64,000 nucleotides of DNA, taken from the NCBI RefSeq assembly GCF_037975245.1, contig NC_092565.1:5467999-5531998 (forward strand), in the 5' to 3' direction. Positions 51,201 through 60,200 of the stretch are shown here, one piece after another; position 1 is the first letter of the stretch, and every line of letters begins with the position of its first letter. Under the pieces are notes generated by a model. The model was not told the origin of the DNA. It searched no databases and saw only the letters and a list, made by a program, of their open reading frames with translations. The DNA is from Apostichopus japonicus (Eukaryota; Echinodermata; Holothuroidea; Aspidochirotida; Stichopodidae). Position numbers and translations under genes: made by a program.

Positions 51201-54200
51201 AAGTGATTATAGTTTATCTGATCCAACAGGATCGATAATTGATATTCTCCTTATCTTAAACCTTCGAGTAATCATTCAAAAATGATGCAACCAGATCATA
51301 AAATCATAAGCAATTATTTTTGCTGTTTATTAAAATGTTATTAATTAATCATTTAATTAATCGTTTACAGCTCTTGCTTAATCTAATCCTTTTCGTAAAT
51401 CCTTAATCTGATAAAGAAGGGTTAAAATATTGATAATTGTTTTTTTATACTTTTGTTACAAAAACAATACATTAGCACTGATTGGCAATAGGGGTGCACC
51501 AGATTTGAAGAAAATTTGTCCAATCCAATTTTCCGGCCAGATTTGATTTGGGAGAAAAAGCTGGTTATACCCTGTCATGTTGGTTGATATGCCGTAGAAC
51601 AGGGGTTCCCTAAGTGGGGTGCATGAACCCCCAGGGGATAAAGTTAGGGACACCCTGCCGTAGAATATGCCAGACTACATACAGTGTAGTTTAACACTTT
51701 AGCCTACAAACAGCAGGGTTCTAATAATAGTTTTCATTTCCTCTCTCTCGTTATTAAACATAAACCGCTAAATACCAAGAATAGAAAGGGGGAACAAATT
51801 GTAGACTGTTACATCGACACACTCCTTCCATTACAGAAATTGTAGCGTTACGTAAAGTTACGGGTAAATCCGGCTGGGATGTTTTGAATGAATCCAGCAA
51901 ATCTGGTATAAATTCGTATTAATCTAATATACTTTGTTAATCGATCACTTTAATTTTCACAATTATGGTCGCTGTTTAAGAAATAGCTATTGTTTATTTA
52001 CGAAAATGGAAAAAACAAATTGTACATTGGATTCAAAGATTGCATAAAAGATGGCAAAAAAAAAAAAATCTGGTATCAATTATTTGACGTGTCAAAGCCA
52101 GTTCATCACTAATCGATTGATATATCGTTAATAACCTTTATTATAAATACAATGCTAAATATTTGTTAAATTAATAATTCAAGCTGCTGCTTAATCTGAT
52201 CCAAAGGATCAGTATATTAATATTCCTGCCTCAAAAAAACAGAAAGTGAAAAACAAAAGTTTTTGTTTATACCCACGAATATGAATCTGCATTTTAAATA
52301 TGAATGAAATAAGATGCCGAGTTTTGGACGTTGCCATTAATCTATTTGCTCATCATCTGACACGAAAGGTCGATGATACTTTTGCTGGTCGAGTTATATT
52401 TTATTCCTACGTTTATCAATTTTCGATCTTTAAACGTGCAACGATGTCAACGTTATCATCGTCAAAACCGCGCCAAAAATTGTTTGTTCGTCCAAAATTC
52501 CAAATATAAAACGCATCTATTTTATAGAGTGCTGTTTGTCATGAGTTTGAGCGAGATATCTCGCCCGTGTGATCTTATCTCAGAAACCAATTGACTGATC
52601 CTCCTCGTCATACAAGATAAGATTGTTTTTTTGTTAAATTCCATTTGTTTCATTATTTATTCCATTTCCGGTCGACAGCACCGCGTACGACACCAGCCTG
52701 ATGAGTAATATACAGAAGTTGTTCTCGGAGAGGATTGAGATATTCAGCAGCGTGGAGTTTTCCAAGGTCTCCGTCCTGACGGGCATCATCAAAATAAGTC
52801 TGAAGGTAAGGTCGACCTACCTAGGGACATGTCCTGGGTATGATGTTAAACTGCATCCAGGCAGAGTGGGGAGGCTGTGTGTGGGGTTAGTCAGTCCCAG
52901 GCTTACGTCTTATAAAAAGCACACTAGAAGCCATTATTACCTACAATGCGACTGGCAGGTCGGCGCCATAAAACCGAGTGGGGCCCATGGGTTGGGTTTG
53001 GGAGCAGTCTGCATGGCGGAAATGGCGTTGTTGTTCTAAGGTTTCTACGGTATTGAAGGCATGCAGCAGCACCAGCAGTAGGTGTACGTGTAGTAAAGGG
53101 CGGTTGTACATGATAGTATATTCCGGCCAGCTGCATCCGTAGCGGAGTGACGTCCCAGCTGATTATTAGTCTAAAATTCTCTTGTATATATATATACACA
53201 AGAGAATGCCGACGGTTCTATGAGGACTATGGCAAAGCAGCAACAACAACCTAGGGACGTCGTAATTTTTTCTCGATCCACTTCTCTACGATGGCCAGAG
53301 ATAGACAAAAAAACTTGGTTGGAAACAAAAAGGGCCAGATAATATAAATCTGACTAACCATTAGACCGAGAAATGTGTATAGGTTAGGCTGGGTGCAATG
53401 CTCAAGCCAAAGGCTTTTACTGTTATTGAGACCGAGTACCCGGCCCTGACTAATATACTTGGGTATCGTTTTTACCATCCACCCATGTGCTGTAATATCC
53501 CTAACGACCATATTTGTGTGTCTCAGGGAGGGGGAAGGAGGGGGAAGGAGGTGGGAAGCATGGATTACGGTTGGATGTGGAACTCAACTGTTTTTCCTTC
53601 TGCCCATTTTATTTTTATTTTTTATCTGGCAATTTTACTGTAGATACTGTAAGATTGGAATCTGCTTATGAAGACCTCTTTTTCCCTTTTACTTTGATAT
53701 TAACATCTCATTTCAGAATTCCTTGTTAGAACCTTTTCAGAGATACAATCGCTGAAGGCTCTGCCTTTTCAAGTAACTCACAGGAATTGGAAAGATATAT
53801 TATGATAGAGTGGAAGGGGGCAGGGGGGGGGCAGGGTGCATTGATTGGGAGAATGCTTTGAGACTAGGATTAGAATGCTTGTTCAAGGTGACCATGATTT
53901 TGACTTCCTCGCCTATTCTGCGGCCAGACCGAGATTAACTTCCTTGCATGCAGTGCAATGTGCCTTGAGAGTCGGAAGGCACGATCCAATCGGGCCAAAA
54001 ATGCTGCCGTAGATAGAAATTGCTGTCTCCTTATGATTTTTATTATTTTTGTTTACCCTTGAACCTATTTTTATTTTGGCCTAGCTTCAACCCTCATATC
54101 TAGTCTATGGCAGATATGATACTAGCCCAAGGTTTAATACCAAAGAATGTTGTATGAGGAGTTTGGTCCGTGTTAAACAGTGTTAACCGCATCTCACCCA

Positions 54201-57200
54201 GAAAGGTCGTTATGCGCAGTGACTACCGGGTCATTATTAATACGAGAAGTTAAGTCTTTTATGTAAACCTACCAGCATCTCTGTGTTCATCTTAGCCAAG
54301 TCAAGCTGTATGTGTGTCTTCAACCAGAAGTCTATTAGCTTGTGGCCTTCTGTGGTATCTTGTGTTAGTGTCAGTGTCTGACCTCCTGGAAGCAACGAGA
54401 AGCTACAGTTTCAGTATGAAAAAAAATCATTTTTTATGGAACGTTTGAAGAAGCGTTCAAAAGTCAAAATTGTAATTCCTTTACCAAATAGAAGTTTTTT
54501 TACGGTTCAGACTTTGACAATTTCAGTATTTTTCCATTTTTATAGCAAAGACAAAAATGCATTGCATCTATGTTGTAAATATTGGCAGTTATTATGCACA
54601 CATGTCTTAATTTATGCTCCCAAGTACTCTCGCTCGCCATGCCCACCCCCACCCTGGCTCCTACACCCAAATGAAGAAGAAATTATACCTTTTCTATGAA
54701 ACCTGCAAAGCTTTTTCTCATTCATTTATATTTAATATTTTAGTGACCAAGCTCTGTGGACATCTCTTCTCTAAGTTTATGCAATATTGCTGCTAATTTT
54801 TAATATCCTTACTATAAAAGTACTATTTTTCAGTTCAGACATCAGCCTATTTTCTGCGCTACAATAAAACAGTGTGTTAAATATTTCACCCTATTGTCTT
54901 TGATGCAAGGAATTGGTTATATCAGTAGCTGGTTAGTTTGTGTTGTGTTTTGTATTTCTGACATGTTTGTCACTTTTCATCTTCCTTCTTAATCTTCCTT
55001 AAAATTGATGTAAACTATAAAATTTGTACTTTCTCTACATTTTTGCATACATTGTCCCCAAGAAAGAGAAAAAAACATGGATTGAGACTAAAAAAAGATT
55101 TTTTTCTTTATCTGTTTCTGGCAGACGTTTCTGGAGTGCGTCCGTCTCAGGACGTTTGGCCGATATGGTCTGCAGCAAATTCAAGTTGACACACAATACC
55201 TAAACCTTTATCTCTGGAGATTCGTTATCGACGAAAAGTAAGTATGTTTCTGTCAAGAGGTATATCTGCTACTCACAGGCCACTGCTCAGGTACTCGTGG
55301 GTAGCGGCTCAGTTACTCGTGGGTAGCAACTCAGTTACTTGTGGGTAGCGGCTCAGGTACTCGTGGGTAGCGGCTCAGGTACTCGTGGGCAGCGGCTCAG
55401 TTACTTGTGGGTAGCGACTCAGTTACTTGTGGGTAGCGGCTCAGGTACTTGTGGGTAGCGGCTCAGTTACTCGTGGGTAGTGGCTCAGTTACTCGTGGGT
55501 AGCGGCTCCGTTACTCGTGGGTAGCGACTCGGATACTTGTGAGTAGCGGCTCGGTACTCGTGGGTAGCGGCTCAGGTACTCGTGGGTAGCGACTCAGTTA
55601 CTCGTGGGTAGCTGCTCAGGTACTCGTGGGTAGCGACTCAGTTACTCGTGGGGAGCGGCTCAGTTACTTGTGGGTAGTGGCTCAGTTACTCGTTCCCAAC
55701 AGCTCAGATACTTGAGGGTAACAGTTCAGGAGCTGTGGTAGCGGCTCAGTTAGTCTTTAATAACAGCTGAGGGGCTCGTGGCAACGGCTCAGTTAATCCT
55801 TGTGGGTAACAGCTCAGGAGCTTGTAAGAGTGGCTCAGTTACTTGTGGATAACAGCTAAGTTACTAGTTCACAGTGGCCCAGTTACTTGTGGGTAACAGC
55901 TCAGGGGCTTGTGATACTGTAGCAGCTCAGATACTTGTGGGTAATAGCTCAGGGGCTGGTGGTAGCGGCTCAGTTACTCCTTCACAGTGGCTCAGAGACT
56001 CATGGGTAACAGCTGAGAGCTTGTGGTAGCAGCTCAGTTACTCGTGGGTAACAGCTCAGAGGCTCGTGGTAGCGGCTCAGTTACTCGTTCACAGTGGCTC
56101 AGAGCCTTGTGGGTAACAGCTGAGAACTTGTGGTAGCAGCGCAGTTACTCGTGGGGAACAGCTCAGGGGCTCGTGACAGCGGCTCAGATATTCGTTCACA
56201 GTGGCTCCGATACTCGTGGGTAACAGCTGAGGAGCTCGTGGTAGCAGCTCTGATACTCGTAACAGTCGAGTGTTTCTACTCATTGATGCAATTTACATAT
56301 TTGCTGCCTTGTTTGCTTTGGCTAATGACAAAATCTTATTGTGTTTTTCTGCTGGTATTTCGTGACCCAGACCAGAAAAAACGTACCCTTTGTTTGAAGG
56401 TTATCTTCAATCTGCAGCTGGGAAATTAAAAAATCTGTGCAATAAAGAGAATTGAGAGACTGTTAGTTTAGTGGATCTAATCATTTTTTGTCTATAATAC
56501 GACAAGCAATTTTAAAATGCTGCACCACTAAAGACAAATACGACCAACCAATAGAATCAACCGGGAATATTTGATGTAATTCCGAGCAGAGTTTCTTCAC
56601 GTTTAAACAAGAAAATTAGTAAATAAACAGAAATTGATTGCGTACCGTTAAACCCGAGTAGAGGCCAATATGATGGATTTGATAATCAAAATGATTCTTA
56701 GTATATAAATTTTGATTGTTTGAGAAATAAAATGGTAGACATTATTATTAAGCAAATTGCTGTTATGTATCTCTCAGGTCATTATCTCCTGGGTTCATGA
56801 AGGTTATTTCTGTGTGCTACACAAGATAACAGCACTTTGAATTACATTCGTGGAAGACAGTAGCTGTCAAATACTATCCTATTACCCCACATCAACCCCC
56901 TCCCCCACTCCCCCTCCCGCTCTCATAGATATGAAAAGTTTATTTGGATTGACAAACTCATTGGTACCCATTGTTCAGACTATCACTATATTGCAAAGAC
57001 CTCTTTGACAGGATCCTGTTACCATCTAAAATACTGTAGCCACTATTGTATATTAACAGCTGGTTAGCCAGAGAGATAACTAGAAATTGTGGAAGTGGGT
57101 GGGGGGGGGGTAGGGGAGTTACAAAATGAGAAGTGGATTTGAAAGAAATAATAAAAATAATGTGACTCTTGATCATGCAAAGCAAAAACATACCTTACAA

Positions 57201-60200
57201 TCTAGCAAAGTGTTACAAAAAGAAGGAAAAGTAGAAAGAATATAATATAATAGCATAGCATATAAAACCATGTTCATATGTAAAGCCTCTCCACCGACAA
57301 TTAGCCTCCCTCCCCCACCCCCTCCCCCACCCCACCCTTCTATTCTCATCCCATTCCATCTCCTCCCCTTTGTCCTCCCTCCCCTTTCATCCTGTCCCTC
57401 TCCCATCTCATGTACTTCAATTTCAATGGAACCATAGTCTTGCACAAAATTGAACATGCAATTTTAGGAGATCACAAAATGGCAGCTCATTGAAGGTAGC
57501 TTCAAACCTTCATTATATCTGCCAGAATATAGAGATAACATCCTTAGCTTTTAGGAGGAGGAGAAGTTACTCATCATAAGGCATCTAATCAAATATTGTT
57601 GAGTAAACGGTTTGGTTTTGCCTTCCATGCACCTTTAATTTAAAACGTTTGAATCCAAAGGGAGAACTTTTTCGGAAGGAGTCGAGTTCAAAAATTGTGT
57701 TTTGCTATTTATTTGTACAGCACAGTACAGCACAGCACAGTACAGTAATATGTCATTACTTGAGCCTTTGGCTATAAGCTTCCACTTTTATTAATCACAA
57801 GGCTGTGTGCTGTTGAAAGCATAATTGTCATGCATAAGGTTTGATCCTGTGTTACCATGGAAACATGCAGATGTGCTGGTACAGGGTGTCATAAACCTAC
57901 CCTCATCTTTTTCTTTCGTTCCAGTGGAGGCTCGTGAAATGCCTACAGTACCGACGAAGCCCAACAATTATGCGTTGCTTGAGTTGTATGCAGTTGTGCG
58001 TGTGTGTGTGTGTGTGTCTGCTGTGAGAGCTAAAAGCTACTCAAAATCAGTTGTTGGAGTAAGGCTAGGTTTCAAGTTGACATACTAGTGACCTGACATT
58101 TAGATAAAGATATAGATGTGTATGAGGGTTTTGATTTAAATTGCATTGAAATATGTTGGAGAGGTGCCAAACTGGTTAAAACCAGTGAGTAAACCATCCA
58201 GCCAGTTCACCTTACACTGACCTGTCACTTGTACATTGAATATGTTTTAAAGTCTTGCTCCCTATAACTTGAACAAGGTGATTGGATAGAATTATGAAGA
58301 AGAAATTTGAAAGGATCAGTAATGATTTTGCTAAACACATAGAACCTTGTGGTGTTTGATCCCCGGCTGTGCTTCTCTTTAATAGGGATCGTCTGCCTTC
58401 TGCTCAAATGGATCCGTCAAGAACTAGCAAATATTTCAATGGGATCGTGTCTGTAATGTCGATCATCGCAGCCACGATTGCCTAAAAACTTCCAGCTGAT
58501 GTCTCCTCCTCTTCCAAGTTTAATAGACCGAAAAAAGCTGGACACAATTTTTTGGGGTTATGGTACATGATGGCTTTAAGTCTAGTGTTATGCTCTCATT
58601 AACACCTGTATCGACTAATTGTATATAGAGTCAAGCAGGCGTTCGACTTCCATATCACATGCATATTCATGAATATTGATTTATGCAAATAACACCATAT
58701 TGAAAGTGACCTTCACCACGTTAGAGCCAGTACCAGTAAAACTGTCAGTCATAACCTTGTTTATCATTTTTTTACGGAGTAAGAACAGGGGTCAAAGAGA
58801 GATTCCGAAAAATATTGCACAGTGTCAGAATGTGTGCGAGGCGTGTTCTTAATACTCTGAAAGAAAGCCAATGCCCTTGCACTGGAAGGAAAATTAAAAA
58901 TAGATGGAACAAATCAAGTATGAAATCAAGTGGTTAGTGTATAGGATATCTTCTATATTTTAATGTGTGGAGATCGTCTTTATCTTTTGTCTTTTCTTTA
59001 TATGTAAAAAGGGTTATTATATTGTGTCATTTCATGAAGTCGAGTCCTCAATGGTCCTCGGGGCCGGATTAAAAAATTGAAGGCAGAAGTTCCATTCCGT
59101 TGATAAATCAAATAGCAGCTTAAAAACTTGCATTCTTTCATTCAAATTGTGAAGCAAAAATGCAGAAAATCCAATATTTCTTTTTGTTAAAGCAGAAGAT
59201 TAGACATTTGTAGCAGTAAAAAAAAAAAAAAAAAATCAAATTTTTGAGCGAAAGTTCGGGGAGATTATAATGCTCAGCCCACTGCATCCCAAGAAATTGT
59301 CCCATATGGATTTGGTATGATTTTTTAAACGCAGGCAAAAAGTTGTGCCTGTTTCACCTACATAATAACTTTTGTTACAAAGTGTACAATAAAATTAATA
59401 AACATCATTACCAGACCCACAGCAGAGGGCAGGGGGCGCAATGCGGAACTTGACGTCTGGTATATTGATTATGATATTGGTCCTGGTGGCAATGCATTGT
59501 GGGAGCATACTTGACACTGTGGTTTTTAACAACCAGTATTACCTCGGTATTTTTTTTGGGTCGTAGGAAGTCTCTAAGAAGTAACAAGAGTTCGTAGATT
59601 GGGAGTTTGTTATAAATCCAGTAGTAGAAGTGGACAAATATCTACTTGATGCTCTCAAAGAAAAACTCTAATAGTTTCTTGTACAACAGCACTCCTTATT
59701 CGTCAATTATGAGGGATGTCTTATTTCTCTACATTTTTCTAATAATAATTATATATATATATATATATATGTATAAATATATATATATATATATACAATA
59801 TATATGTTTATATATATGTATATGTATATATTTATGTTTATATTTATGTATATATTTATATTATATTTTTGAAAGACACAGTGACTTGAGACTCTTGAAA
59901 CTTCAAATTTAAACAATCGTTATAGCAACAGCTTGTTAAAACTTGTGTACCATGACAGTGTCGTTCTCATTGCTTGAATAGTTTGATGCCTTGCTGAGTT
60001 CTTATTGAATCTCTTTGTGCCTGCTCTATAAAGCTTGAAAGGAAATAAAACTTGATGTTATATCACATTTATTAAAAAGTAAAGTATATTATATATATAT
60101 GTTAAAGCTTTAACATGTATATATATATATATAATATACTAGTGTCCAATACTATGCTGTATGAGCATACATACATTGATAATGTGCTGTTACTGCATAC

